A stretch of 64,000 nt of DNA. It comes from UBA12191 sp009937185 (GTDB taxonomy: Bacteria > Planctomycetota > UBA8108 > UBA1146). Both the position numbers and the translations under genes were made by a program. Shown here in pieces: positions 15,637-25,306 of this stretch (positions are counted from its first letter, which is position 1; each line of letters begins with the position of its first letter). The notes beneath the pieces are model-generated. The model was given only the letters and a program-made list of their open reading frames with translations. It was not told the DNA's origin and did no database searches. The stretch is from positions 1-64,000 of the forward strand of contig CALJGL010000002.1 in NCBI GenBank assembly GCA_938075155.1, in the 5' to 3' direction.

Positions 15637-16914
15637 TTACTCTCGCTTTTGAGGTAACTTTTTCACCAGCGGGAACTGTATAAAGACTGCGAATAATACA
15701 CATACAGATGAAGAAATGAGCAGGCTTGGCGGGTATCCGTTTTCATCGAAGCTCCACCCTAGCAAGGGGCCGAACAGTGCAAAGCCGATTCTGACGCCCA
15801 AGCTAGAAAGTGAATTCGCTGTCGCTCGCAATTCTGCGGGCACTCTCGAATTCAGGGCTCCTTTAGTCACCACTTGAGTCAATCCCCGACTGATACTGAA
15901 ACAGAGACCCATCGCGATGCCGCATATTATGAGCACTGCAGAGGTATCCGGTCCTGAATAGACAAGACCCATGCCGCCATAGCCCACCACAGGCAGGATC
16001 CCTATTAAAATCAAGATCGCCCGCGGCCCAACTTTGCCCTCTAATCGGGTCGCACCTCTACCCACCATGCCCACGGTGAGATTATAGAGAGCCCAAATCA
16101 TGCCGAACCAGACCAAGGGTACTTCCATCGATCGCCAATAACCCTGGAATGCCCACACGGCCATCAAGGTCGTCAATCCATATGCCACCAACGAAAAGAA
16201 TGTCCAGCGGAGTAGGGGATCTGTCCGAAAGATCACATGGAACAACCGACTTAAATTTTCTCTATGGCGATGTTCTAGTTTTCTTCGTGGCGGTTCTACA
16301 AGACTCATCGCCACGATCATCGGGATCCAGGCCACCCATGCATTGACTTGTGCTGGCCAGAGAACCCCGCCGAGAACAAGAAGTCCTCCAATTGGAGCAG
16401 CGACTGTCTCGCCTACCTGTGACCACATTAATTTCTTACCCAGTATTCGACTGTCTTCAGATGATTCGCCGAGAGCTTCACGAGTGTCATAGAGCAATGC
16501 CACATCGCTTCCAGAATAGAAACTATTTCCCAAAGCGGCCAACAACTCGAAGATGACAAATCCCCAGAAGTTTTCTGATTGTGCCAAAACAGTGAACGCA
16601 CTTCCGTGAAAGAAGCCCGCTACGACAAGAGATGCTTTTCTACCGAAGAGATCTGCCAGATATCCGGAGGGTACTTCTAACAAGACCACCGAGATGGCGA
16701 ATATGGCCTGTAGCTGATAGATCTCCGTCATGCCCAGTCCGTAGGATTCCATAAAAGGAACCACAACAGGCATCACGAGGAGGAACATCCAAAAGAAGTT
16801 TAGGCACAGAACCTTCTTATAGTTCCGTCGCCACAACGCCACTTGCTCTGGAGAGGAAGAGGGCTTTAGAGAACCCTTCTCCCCATCTGGAAATTCATGG
16901 CTTGGGGTCTCCAC
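15637..16914 (-). CDS. Major facilitator superfamily transporter
   Basis: A 425-residue polytopic membrane protein with about 12 hydrophobic segments and the MFS motif A-like loop SGYLADLFGRKASLV between segments 2 and 3. A soluble basic loop (EPPRRKLEHRHRENLSR) splits the two six-helix halves. The start is GTG 16914, after GGAGG. Direction and substrate are not evident; a drug or sugar exporter is as likely as an importer. It is convergent with the SASA esterase (92 bases) and downstream, in its own direction, of the paired secreted paralogues, with no hairpin terminator visible. Confidence 0.9.
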   Translation of the reverse strand: METPSHEFPDGEKGSLKPSSSPEQVALWRRNYKKVLCLNFFWMFLLVMPVVVPFMESYGLGMTEIYQLQAIFAISVVLLEVPSGYLADLFGRKASLVVAGFFHGSAFTVLAQSENFWGFVIFELLAALGNSFYSGSDVALLYDTREALGESSEDSRILGKKLMWSQVGETVAAPIGGLLVLGGVLWPAQVNAWVAWIPMIVAMSLVEPPRRKLEHRHRENLSRLFHVIFRTDPLLRWTFFSLVAYGLTTLMAVWAFQGYWRSMEVPLVWFGMIWALYNLTVGMVGRGATRLEGKVGPRAILILIGILPVVGYGGMGLVYSGPDTSAVLIICGIAMGLCFSISRGLTQVVTKGALNSRVPAELRATANSLSSLGVRIGFALFGPLLGWSFDENGYPPSLLISSSVCVLFAVFIQFPLVKKLPQKRE

Positions 16915-17016
16915 TGGCCTCCACTGTTCAACTCACGCTGGATATCAAAGGCTCCAGCATAAGACGAGAGGGAGAGACCGGGGAGAAAATTGTCATGAGA
17001 TCTTGAGTCAAACTGA

Positions 17017-17832
17017 CTACTTACCAGATTGAAGCTGATCCAACGGAGAAGGATTCATATCAAATCCAGGGATCTTCTCCTGTATCCAATCGACATCGAG
17101 ACGTCCTGTGATTTTCAGTTGCTCCACGACTCCTTGAACCCCGCCACTCCATATCATCCCAACTTGGCCACTCTCTAATTTTTTGAGTAACTTTTTGGAA
17201 CATGTGGTTTCACGCTTTGATCCCAACACTAACGTCGAAAAACAACCGTCTTCCAAATCGAATCCGAAACGCAACTTTTCTTCATGCATTAAGAGGGGCG
17301 CTTTCCCTTGAGCAGCAACCACTTTCGTCTTCGATATTTTCACCAACTGATACCCTAAGTGGCTCCCGACACGACGACTATTTTTTCGTGACCAAGCAAA
17401 GACGCTCGCTACCAAATCTTTTCGACTGGAATTTCCAGTCGTGAAAGAAACGAATTCGACATCCATGCGAACCTGCGGTTGCCATTTCGCGGTGTGAAAC
17501 CACTCCCCACTTTTCGACAAGACGATGCCGTTGTTGAAATACCGGCTATAAGTTCTGCCATCATTGGCCCAACGAAGAGACGCAGAAACTCCCGACTGTA
17601 CCGGTGGAAACCAATCATCGGCTGCTTCGGGTTCTTCATCGTCGAACTCATAGATCAGAGTTAAAACGCCATCTGGAGTAATGGCCTCTTCACTCGCCTC
17701 AAACAATTCAAGAATCTTCTCTCGCTGTTCCTTATTGAGATTCATGGCGATCGCATCTTGGACAGGATTCTCTGGTGGAGCTCCCGATGTCACGAAAACT
17801 GACAGCAGACCTGTCAAAATGAGGGTATTCAT
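17017..17832 (-). CDS. Secreted protein, paralogue A, ConA-like fold suspected
   Basis: A 271-residue exported protein: ATG 17832 follows GGAAGAG and starts MNTLILTGLLSVFVTSG. The first nine codons of the longer frame would precede the signal and are unlikely. It aligns by eye over its whole length with the neighbouring gene at 18036-18887, sharing ITPDGVL/ISPEGVL, the double-acid DDW block, GEWFH/GQWFH, RRVGSxLGxQ, ESGQVGMIWSG/GSGQVGCVWSG and a final GRLDVDW. The pattern of W, G and beta-type strands resembles laminin-G/DUF1080-type jelly-roll domains, a guess only. Both genes point the same way with about 200 bases between. No catalytic residues identified. Confidence 0.75.
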   Translation of the reverse strand: MNTLILTGLLSVFVTSGAPPENPVQDAIAMNLNKEQREKILELFEASEEAITPDGVLTLIYEFDDEEPEAADDWFPPVQSGVSASLRWANDGRTYSRYFNNGIVLSKSGEWFHTAKWQPQVRMDVEFVSFTTGNSSRKDLVASVFAWSRKNSRRVGSHLGYQLVKISKTKVVAAQGKAPLLMHEEKLRFGFDLEDGCFSTLVLGSKRETTCSKKLLKKLESGQVGMIWSGGVQGVVEQLKITGRLDVDWIQEKIPGFDMNPSPLDQLQSGK

Positions 17833-18035
17833 ATCTGACTCTTCCATCCCTAAGGCCACCGGGCACTGGCCTCATTATCAGAATCCGACTTTCTCTCACT
17901 ATTGGACGCTCTCAATTTCAGTCGTCCGTAAGAAAAGCGTGGATTCAGTTCACAGGAGGAACGAGAGACACAGAGGGAAGGATCCCGTGCCATTTCATTT
18001 TTATATGATAATTGTCGAAAAAGACGGAGGGCGGA

Positions 18036-18887
18036 CTAACTCTGGCTCGATTTGGCGGAGGCGGCCTTCTGATGTGCTTTCCAGCGTTTACCAATTTCCG
18101 GGATTCTTTTGCCCACCCAGTCAAAGTCCAACTGGCCTCGGATCGAAATCTCTCCGACGCACATACTGACTTTTCCACTCCAGACACAGCCCACCTGGCC
18201 GGAGCCTAGGCCTTTCAGAAATTTACTACTTTCTGTCTCAGAGACCGATCGGCCATTCCGAGTCATTTGGAATTTACCCGTCTCCAATTGATACCCAAAC
18301 TTGTGGGGCTCCCGAAAAACGATTTGAGGCGCAGGTCCAACAGCGCCTGCAGACTTCACTCCACTAATCCGCATGATCTGATTGCCGAGGTTTGAGCCCA
18401 CTCGACGGGCTAAATTTTTTGACCAGCCAAATACTGCACAAAAGAAATCTTTTCTTTGGCCGCCAACGAGTGATCTGGCATGAATATCCATGCGGACATT
18501 GGGCTCAAAAACAGCCCGATGAAACCACTGTCCTTTATCAGCAAAATAGATCGCATCACCAAACCCAACCCGGCTTGCCTCAGCCGCTCGACTCCAGCGT
18601 ACTGTTTTCCCCACTTTGCCAAAAACACTGGTTGGGACAGGGGCCCAGTCGTCTCCAAGGCTCTCATCGTCCTTCGTGAAATCATAACTCACTTCGAGAA
18701 CGCCCTCTGGTGATATCTTTTCAGTAGTCGTATGGAATAAATCGAGAACTGATTCCTGCTCTTCAGCCGTGAGGACGAATTTCTTCACCTCTGTTTTATC
18801 GTCTTGTCCAAATAGGAGAGTCGGCGAAATCACTTGAATAGAAAAAAGTAGACTCAGTAGTATTCGAAAAATCGGTACACCATTCAT
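18036..18887 (-). CDS. Secreted protein, paralogue B
   Basis: A 283-residue exported protein with signal peptide MNGVPIFRILLSLLFSIQVI ending near LLFGQ; ATG 18887 is preferred to the ATG 13 codons upstream, which would leave the signal internal. The body is the same domain as the protein at 17017-17832, and the C-terminus has an extra basic tail (GKRWKAHQKAASAKSSQS). An N-terminal helix (LTAEEQESVLDLFHTTTEKI) matches LNKEQREKILELFEASEEAI in the paralogue. Tandem duplication is the simplest explanation. Function unknown; neighbours suggest an extracytoplasmic, perhaps carbohydrate-related, role. Confidence 0.75.
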   Translation of the reverse strand: MNGVPIFRILLSLLFSIQVISPTLLFGQDDKTEVKKFVLTAEEQESVLDLFHTTTEKISPEGVLEVSYDFTKDDESLGDDWAPVPTSVFGKVGKTVRWSRAAEASRVGFGDAIYFADKGQWFHRAVFEPNVRMDIHARSLVGGQRKDFFCAVFGWSKNLARRVGSNLGNQIMRISGVKSAGAVGPAPQIVFREPHKFGYQLETGKFQMTRNGRSVSETESSKFLKGLGSGQVGCVWSGKVSMCVGEISIRGQLDFDWVGKRIPEIGKRWKAHQKAASAKSSQS

Positions 18888-19017
18888 TTGACAAACCTTC
18901 TTCTGTTTCAATATGTGTAGATTCATTCTAGAGCGGAGATTTCACAATGCCTAGTCCAATAACCCACAACCACAAGCTTCAGGGTTCGATCTGATCGTTT
19001 CTATACTCATACATGCA

Positions 19018-21801
19018 TTAGGAAACATTAATGACTTCTGAGGTCGTTACGGATCCTTCGCTCTCCACTCGTTTCTCTATCAGATAATCACCCGCTGAAT
19101 ACACCGGCGGACTCCATGCTTCGCCAGATCTCAAACGCCATGAATAGATCGTCTCTCTTTCTTCAGGAAGTTTTGGATTCACTCGAATCACTGTAATAAT
19201 TCGATCAACTTCCAAAGCATCTATCTTTGGTAGATAGCTATATGGGGAACGACCATCCAACGATTCCTGTGTCACCGTGATAGGCCAGCCTGGGTACTGT
19301 TGAGCTTCGGGACTCGTGGGCTGGCTATACCGCGGCCAACACTCAAAGGTGGCTGTACGATTCACATTATCAAGGATCACTAATCCCCACCCGGGTCCTC
19401 GATCATATAAGCGTGCGGGTTGCTTTCCCGTCACCGTCGGATTTGCTACTGCGAGTACCGTCATGCGATTGCCAAAGCCATCGATGTAATCACCGGTGCC
19501 TTTGTGCGGACTCACGCGTTCACCCCCACCATCCATCGAGGGATACCAACGTCGAGGCCAAGTATTTGCAACGGCTGGCCCTGCGAAGGCAACTCCCGCA
19601 TCCCTGAACTCCGAAACACCATAACGAATACAGGAAGCCAAATGCTGATCTCCTGCCAAGTGGATCGCGCGAGCTTTTCGTAAGATCTTCACCGCTTCAT
19701 CTCTTTGAGAACGTGGCCACCCACCGGAGTCGCAATCCGCCACGGGGATTTCACCTTCAGGCCGCTGACCCGGTTTCATTATTGGCAAACCTTGAGTAAC
19801 CCCCCCTGTGCTTCCCTGAGGAAGCGTGGCGACATTGGCGAATGGAGTTTGAGAAAGTAGTATTTTCCAATGAGCTCCCCGTTGCCAATCAGTAGCCCAG
19901 CGATCGAGAAATGTTTCTTGAGCTTCTCCCAGTAATTCCAATCCCTTTCGATCGGCATCTACTTTGGGATCGAAGTCTGGGTTTTTAAACCAACCATTGA
20001 CCACTTGGCCTTCTGGCAACGAGGGACGAGGAGCACTTTTAAATTGCCGATCAGAAATGACCGCAATCGATAAACCTGCATATTCAACACGAGTGGTGTA
20101 GACACTGTAGCCTTCGCCCACAGGCCCTTTGATTTCAGGAGCCGGGAGATGTGATGTTTGGGTTCTGTGGATGGCATTAATCTCACGAGGTGCCAGTTTA
20201 TATCCTCCAGAATCTTGGGCGGACATTTCTCCACTTCGTCTTCCTCTTTTGCCACCCGCCCCCCAAATATTTCCGTGATAGACATCATGATCATCCGGAA
20301 TGGCCAAAGTCGGGCGAGAGCGTGTCAGTTCGCCAAATGCCCTGTACCAACGCAGGTACTTGGTGTGGTAATCCAGCATCATTTTTCCAGGCGGATTGAG
20401 CTCTGCCCTAGATATGTCTCCCTCATAAATCTGATCTCCGGCAAAGCACACGAGGTCTGGATCCTGCTGCAATAATCCTTTGGCCACATCTGAATGGGGA
20501 AACCAAATAGAATTCGAATTCCATTCCAACTCACCTGTGAAATTCTTTACGCAAGAAACGAGTCCTACTTTTATGGGGCGCTCTAAGGCGTTCGGTTCTG
20601 ATCTCAAGAACCCTTCATAATAACTACTTGAATCATGATCCTGATCATCTCGCATGATTAGATGAACTCGAAAACGTGAGCTCTCTAAATCGAGTAAATC
20701 TGGAATATGAAAATTGACCGTTCTGGAAAGTGCTTCAAAACTGCCCGCGGCACATTGTTGCCAAGAGTATGAAGGCTGATCTTCCGTTTTACTTTTAGGG
20801 GGATCCGGACGCCAAAGTTCTAGCGTGCATGCCTTTATCGAATCGGGAGATACCGGAGCCAGTTGTGCGGTTAAGTTCCATTCCATGACTCTGCGGACTG
20901 TTGGAGAATCGGTTATTGCCGCAGTTGTCTTCGAACATGAAGTCGAATATTGAACTCCATAAATGGGGCCAAGGGCTCTTTCTGGAAAAGAAGCCAAGGC
21001 AGGACCACTCACCTTAAAATGGTCAAAGCCCCAACCTAAATGAGGATTTGAGGAATCACCCAAATGGCTAATTAATCCAAACGAGCCATCAATTTGACTC
21101 CCCATTAATCCCTTCAAGACGGCGGAACAAACCACCTCTTCAGAGTTCAATAAATAACTGGTCAAAGACGCATTGAAGGTGCCATTGGCTTGAGGAGATA
21201 ATGTCAGGCGAATGTTCCATGCCCCAGCATTTTCAACAGTCTCCCCCACAGGGTTTCCTGCGAACTCCTGCCCGGATACCGGTAAGACCTGGTTCTTTTT
21301 TAGGACCCCCCCGATAGACCATGAACTCCCGCCTCCTCCAGTATAAAAATCTCTGAAGCAAACTCGTCCATCTGGCTCGACGACCGCTAGCAATCCACCA
21401 TCTCGAGCAGGTTTATCGTGAACAATCGATCGAATTCGATGATCGACCTCTCGACCCCCGATCCCAAATATTATTCCGGCATACCCAGAAAAATCAGGCG
21501 ATTTAGGATCTGAAGACATATGAACTTTAAGATCGAATGCTGAGAGTTCTTCAACAGGGCTGATCTCTTCTGTGAGCCAAATAGCGGTCCGAATAGGATC
21601 TTTCTTTCGGGAATTGACGCAACGAATTTTACCGCCCTGAATCTCCCAGTCCTGTAATCGATTCGCATTCCATTGCTGGCCAATCCAAGTTTGACCATCC
21701 ACAACGGGAATACTGACTCGACAAGTATCCGAATCATTCAACAGTCCCTTACCGCTATTAGAGATGGTGGTTAAAGTCATAACTACTGCAAGAAAGATAG
21801 G
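19018..21801 (-). CDS. PhoD-like metallophosphoesterase with N-terminal accessory domain
   Basis: A 927-residue exported enzyme, longer than usual PhoD. ATG 21801 follows AAGGGA and gives a signal peptide (MPIFLAVVMTLTTISNS); the longer GTG start at 21849 does not. Residues about 25-280 form a beta-rich jelly-roll-like region, then a fibronectin-like linker, then from about 410 a PhoD-type metallophosphatase: VGLVSCVKN, CFAGDQIYEGD, PTLAIPDDHDVYHGN, LLSQTPFAN and HLAGDQHL. PhoD enzymes hydrolyse phosphodiesters and monoesters with Ca/Fe in the periplasm. It is divergent from the vWA gene, only 71 bases away, so they may share control. Confidence 0.9.
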   Translation of the reverse strand, partial: PIFLAVVMTLTTISNSGKGLLNDSDTCRVSIPVVDGQTWIGQQWNANRLQDWEIQGGKIRCVNSRKKDPIRTAIWLTEEISPVEELSAFDLKVHMSSDPKSPDFSGYAGIIFGIGGREVDHRIRSIVHDKPARDGGLLAVVEPDGRVCFRDFYTGGGGSSWSIGGVLKKNQVLPVSGQEFAGNPVGETVENAGAWNIRLTLSPQANGTFNASLTSYLLNSEEVVCSAVLKGLMGSQIDGSFGLISHLGDSSNPHLGWGFDHFKVSGPALASFPERALGPIYGVQYSTSCSKTTAAITDSPTVRRVMEWNLTAQLAPVSPDSIKACTLELWRPDPPKSKTEDQPSYSWQQCAAGSFEALSRTVNFHIPDLLDLESSRFRVHLIMRDDQDHDSSSYYEGFLRSEPNALERPIKVGLVSCVKNFTGELEWNSNSIWFPHSDVAKGLLQQDPDLVCFAGDQIYEGDISRAELNPPGKMMLDYHTKYLRWYRAFGELTRSRPTLAIPDDHDVYHGNIWGAGGKRGRRSGEMSAQDSGGYKLAPREINAIHRTQTSHLPAPEIKGPVGEGYSVYTTRVEYAGLSIAVISDRQFKSAPRPSLPEGQVVNGWFKNPDFDPKVDADRKGLELLGEAQETFLDRWATDWQRGAHWKILLSQTPFANVATLPQGSTGGVTQGLPIMKPGQRPEGEIPVADCDSGGWPRSQRDEAVKILRKARAIHLAGDQHLASCIRYGVSEFRDAGVAFAGPAVANTWPRRWYPSMDGGGERVSPHKGTGDYIDGFGNRMTVLAVANPTVTGKQPARLYDRGPGWGLVILDNVNRTATFECWPRYSQPTSPEAQQYPGWPITVTQESLDGRSPYSYLPKIDALEVDRIITVIRVNPKLPEERETIYSWRLRSGEAWSPPVYSAGDYLIEKRVESEGSVTTSEVINVS

Positions 21802-21872
21802 CATGGTAAATTCCCTTATCGAGATGTAATCAACCAATTTAATCGACACGTATTAGATTCGGAAAACATTAA

Positions 21873-23216
21873 ATGCCCAGTCAGAAAATGCTTCGAACTC
21901 TGCTAAGAACATTCTCGACGATGATCATGATTATTCTAGTGACACCATCAGGAGTATTATCTGCTTCTAGTGACACCACTCTGGTAAAGGCTGTCTCTGC
22001 AAAAAATATTGAAGAAATTGAAATCGCAGTCGCCAAACTCGCAATGAATGGAACCGCTATTGATATGGAAGCGGTTATCAATGAAGCACTTCTCTCTGAT
22101 CAACCCGAAGTAGAAAAGGCAGCGCTTCGAGGCTTAAAACGATTATCACCAGGAGTGGGTCTATCTTGGCTCTGCACGCAAGCGAAGGAACATTCTCGCA
22201 AGCAAGTGCGTGATCTTTTGATGACATATCTTGCCACACGCAAAGAAAGCGAGTCATTCAAAGCAGTCCTTCAAGGACTTTATGATCCTGAAGATAGCGT
22301 AGTCCTGAGTGCTATTTCCGCTTTGCTAAAAAAAGATCACAACGGTTGCATCCCTCATTTAATTCGAGCTCTTCGCTTTCAGGAGGATAAAGACAAAGAC
22401 CTCTCCCTCGTCGCAGAAAAACTCAGAGAAACAATGAGAGAACTCACTGGAGCAGATCTATTCGCCGCCTCGGAATGGGATTCATTGTGGAAAGGAAATC
22501 GTAAAAAACTCGAGAAGAAAGAAAAGCTTGACCCTTCAAAAATTGTAATGAAGGGCTCCGGTGTAAAAGTGACACCGATTCGATTCTTTGGCCATGAACT
22601 TGTGAGTCAAAAAATCGTCTTCATTCTCGATACTAGTATTTCTATGAAAGCCAAGGATCCCAAGGTTGAACTTGAGGGGGTTGGCGAAAAAAATAACCCC
22701 GGTAAAGGCACTGGTGTTAACCACAAGAGAGATCAAGACGACAAGAACTCTGATGACCTTCCTGATTCAAGGATGCGCTTGAGACGAGTTCAAAAAGAGC
22801 TGAAAAGGATGATTCGAGAGCTTCCAAAATCATTTCAGTTCTGCCTCATCTCATTCGATGCCGACGTTGAGCAAATGAGCCAACAACTTATCAAAGCCCA
22901 CCCCAATCAAAAACGCCGCGCGATGAAGTTTATTGACGGTTTTGACCCCGAAGGGTTCACCTCTACTGATCTCGCATTAGATGCGGCATTCTCTATCAAC
23001 GGCGTTCGCACCATCGTTCTACTCTCAGACGGAATGCCTTATCGAGCAGCAAACCCCATCGACGGATCTGCTCTTCTCGACAACATCGATGCCCGCAACC
23101 GATTTGAGCACATTCCCATTCATACGATTGGGTTTAGAGCCACTTCTGGATCCGCCTCTACCTTCCTAGAAGAGCTCTCTAGGCGATCTGGCGGGAAATA
23201 CACCGAGATCCCCTAA
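21873..23216 (+). CDS. Secreted HEAT-repeat and von Willebrand A protein
   Basis: A 447-residue exported protein. A signal peptide (about 6-35, LLRTFSTMIMIILVTPSG) is followed by helical HEAT-like repeats (VEKAALRGLKRLSP, SVVLSAISALLKK) and from about residue 245 a vWA domain. The MIDAS metal site is intact in its first part: Asp253-Thr-Ser-Ile-Ser (FILDTSISMK), followed by GFTSTDLALDAAF and IVLLSDGMPY. A 40-residue low-complexity charged insert sits right after the MIDAS strand. Such planctomycetal vWA proteins probably mediate protein contacts in the periplasm. Function unknown; divergent from the PhoD gene. Confidence 0.85.
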   Translation: MPSQKMLRTLLRTFSTMIMIILVTPSGVLSASSDTTLVKAVSAKNIEEIEIAVAKLAMNGTAIDMEAVINEALLSDQPEVEKAALRGLKRLSPGVGLSWLCTQAKEHSRKQVRDLLMTYLATRKESESFKAVLQGLYDPEDSVVLSAISALLKKDHNGCIPHLIRALRFQEDKDKDLSLVAEKLRETMRELTGADLFAASEWDSLWKGNRKKLEKKEKLDPSKIVMKGSGVKVTPIRFFGHELVSQKIVFILDTSISMKAKDPKVELEGVGEKNNPGKGTGVNHKRDQDDKNSDDLPDSRMRLRRVQKELKRMIRELPKSFQFCLISFDADVEQMSQQLIKAHPNQKRRAMKFIDGFDPEGFTSTDLALDAAFSINGVRTIVLLSDGMPYRAANPIDGSALLDNIDARNRFEHIPIHTIGFRATSGSASTFLEELSRRSGGKYTEIP

Positions 23217-23363
23217 ACCCCTCTGAGTCTCGAGTAGAGCCCCAAATGGGAGGGCGAATACATCCGAACATCTTCGTCCTGAAATGCCCGGAACTGACCT
23301 CACGGCTGGATCGTTTACCCCTTCCGTTCTTCAAGATAAAAGCGATCCTGAGGGGGCAGAAGA

Positions 23364-25274
23364 GTGAACCCAATAACCAGCATCAGTAACTTGATAACAG
23401 ATATAAGGTTGACGCCTGATCAATACGTCGACATTTTTTCTGTTCAATATAGTTTTCAAGCAGGAATATTTATTTTAACAGCCCTGGTTTTCCTGGGTTA
23501 CTCAAGGTCTGTCAAGTTCGATCAATACAGATTTTTCACTAATTATTGGGTCTTACTTTCGATTTATCATATCGGAGCATTCTTAGCACTTCAGAGTTTA
23601 ATTAATTCTCAATTCGATATTCCACATCAACTCACCTCAACAATCTCCCAGTTTTCTCGCTACTTATCATTCTGCTTTTTCACGATGGGAATGTCTGAAC
23701 TATTTCTCGAACAGCGATTTCAAAGAAGAACTATATTAATTGTTACGGGTCTGTGTGCTATTGCTGCCTTAGGATTCCAAATCGCACTTGCGTATCCAAG
23801 TATTATTCAGGACAGATTTTTCTGGAAAGTCGCTCCTCCTAGTTTCATAGGTTCAGTTTTGTATTTCGCTGTTGGTTTTTATTTTTGCCCTTGCTTAAAC
23901 AAACGATTTAAAAGCAAACGATCGTTCTTGCCGAACTATTCTCTCAACATACCCATTCTTGGTTACGGGCTTACACATGTATTATTCACGATTATATTCA
24001 CGCACGAGTGGACATCGGAAACGATTCATATCAATTACAACATCGGAATCATTCTGATATCGATACAAATTGTTCTCCAATATCTGATTGGAATAGGCCT
24101 CTTCAAATTAGGTCTTTTGCAAGAACAAGCTCGCTCGAAGAAACTCAATGAACATCTACTTAAATCGGAAAACTATGGGATAGTCGGACAGTTGTCTGCG
24201 GGATTGGTTCATGACTTCAATAATGTGATGACCATCTTTACATGTAGCACTGAAATGGCCAAAAATGGCTATCAGCAGGGGTTAAATATTCAAAACTACC
24301 TCGACAAGATTCTGGAAACTGCGAAAAAAGCCACCGACCTCAATTCCAAACTCTTGAACATCTCCCAACAAAATAAGAACAACACCAAAGACCATATTCA
24401 ATTCAGTCCGAAAACAGTGATCCGGGATCTTGCGCCTATTCTGGATTCGGCGTTGCCCAATGATGTAAAGTTAAAGTGCAACTATAAAAATCTCCGTGAC
24501 TTAACTATCAAAGGATCAGTATCTGAACTCGAGATGGTTTTGGTGAATCTCGTCATTAACGCCAGAGATTCTTTTTCAGGATTACAAAGAAGATCTATCC
24601 AAAATAAGATCACCCTTACTGCTGAATCTCACTCGAATAATAAACACATTATCATTCAAGTCCGGGACAATGGTTCTGGCATGAAACCAGAGGTCCTCAA
24701 GAATGCTCGGGAATTCGGATTTTCCACTAAGGGAAATAAGGGTTCTGGCCTAGGACTGGCTAACGCTCAACGGTTTGCAGAAGAGCATTGGGGAACACTG
24801 GATATCCAGTCCGTATCTTCCCAAACGCATGATCGCGGAACTGTAATAACAATCCAACTGCCAACCGTTCCCGAAAAGAAGATCGAAAAATCGAGCAAGC
24901 CTCATTCTATTTCCGTCCTCAGTGACGATCCAAAACTGTTGAAGAATTGCCAATCGCCTGACTGGGATATACAAGAAATAAACGCCGAAGATCATGAAAT
25001 AGTAGATCGAACACACGATCTCGACGTGCTCATCATTGATTCAGAATCAGATCTTCAAAAATCACGTGCAGATCAAATCATTCAGGAACAATCGCTGAGC
25101 CAATTTAAAGTCTTGCAGATCCGCAATGATCCATCAGAAATCTCATACCTAACATGGGATTTCTCATACGAAACGATAGATAAAAAGCATAGTAAAGGCG
25201 AATTGCATGCCGTAATTCGCAAACTTATCCAGGAGAACCGCTCATACACAATCCGTGATTTGATTTACGAATAG
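23364..25274 (+). CDS. Orphan multi-pass membrane histidine kinase with divergent receiver
   Basis: A 636-residue kinase. The first 240 residues carry about seven hydrophobic segments, a 7TM-type sensor with few extramembrane loops. Then HisKA with His283 in GLVHDFNNVM, and HATPase with N box (VNLVINARDSF), G1 (DNGSGMKP) and G2 (GSGLGLANAQ). The last 120 residues look like a receiver (ISVLSDDPKLL, VLIIDSESD with a possible phospho-Asp) but lack the usual MPxMDG and the KPF lysine motif, so phosphotransfer there is doubtful. GTG 23364 follows AGGGGG. No response regulator is near. It is AT-richer than its neighbours. Its catalytic core resembles that of the hybrid kinase at 1359-3347 (HDF[SN]N), a shared subfamily. 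Confidence 0.88.
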   Translation: MNPITSISNLITDIRLTPDQYVDIFSVQYSFQAGIFILTALVFLGYSRSVKFDQYRFFTNYWVLLSIYHIGAFLALQSLINSQFDIPHQLTSTISQFSRYLSFCFFTMGMSELFLEQRFQRRTILIVTGLCAIAALGFQIALAYPSIIQDRFFWKVAPPSFIGSVLYFAVGFYFCPCLNKRFKSKRSFLPNYSLNIPILGYGLTHVLFTIIFTHEWTSETIHINYNIGIILISIQIVLQYLIGIGLFKLGLLQEQARSKKLNEHLLKSENYGIVGQLSAGLVHDFNNVMTIFTCSTEMAKNGYQQGLNIQNYLDKILETAKKATDLNSKLLNISQQNKNNTKDHIQFSPKTVIRDLAPILDSALPNDVKLKCNYKNLRDLTIKGSVSELEMVLVNLVINARDSFSGLQRRSIQNKITLTAESHSNNKHIIIQVRDNGSGMKPEVLKNAREFGFSTKGNKGSGLGLANAQRFAEEHWGTLDIQSVSSQTHDRGTVITIQLPTVPEKKIEKSSKPHSISVLSDDPKLLKNCQSPDWDIQEINAEDHEIVDRTHDLDVLIIDSESDLQKSRADQIIQEQSLSQFKVLQIRNDPSEISYLTWDFSYETIDKKHSKGELHAVIRKLIQENRSYTIRDLIYE

Positions 25275-25306
25275 TGCCGACACTTGTTTCATGGATGTCT
25301 GAATAG

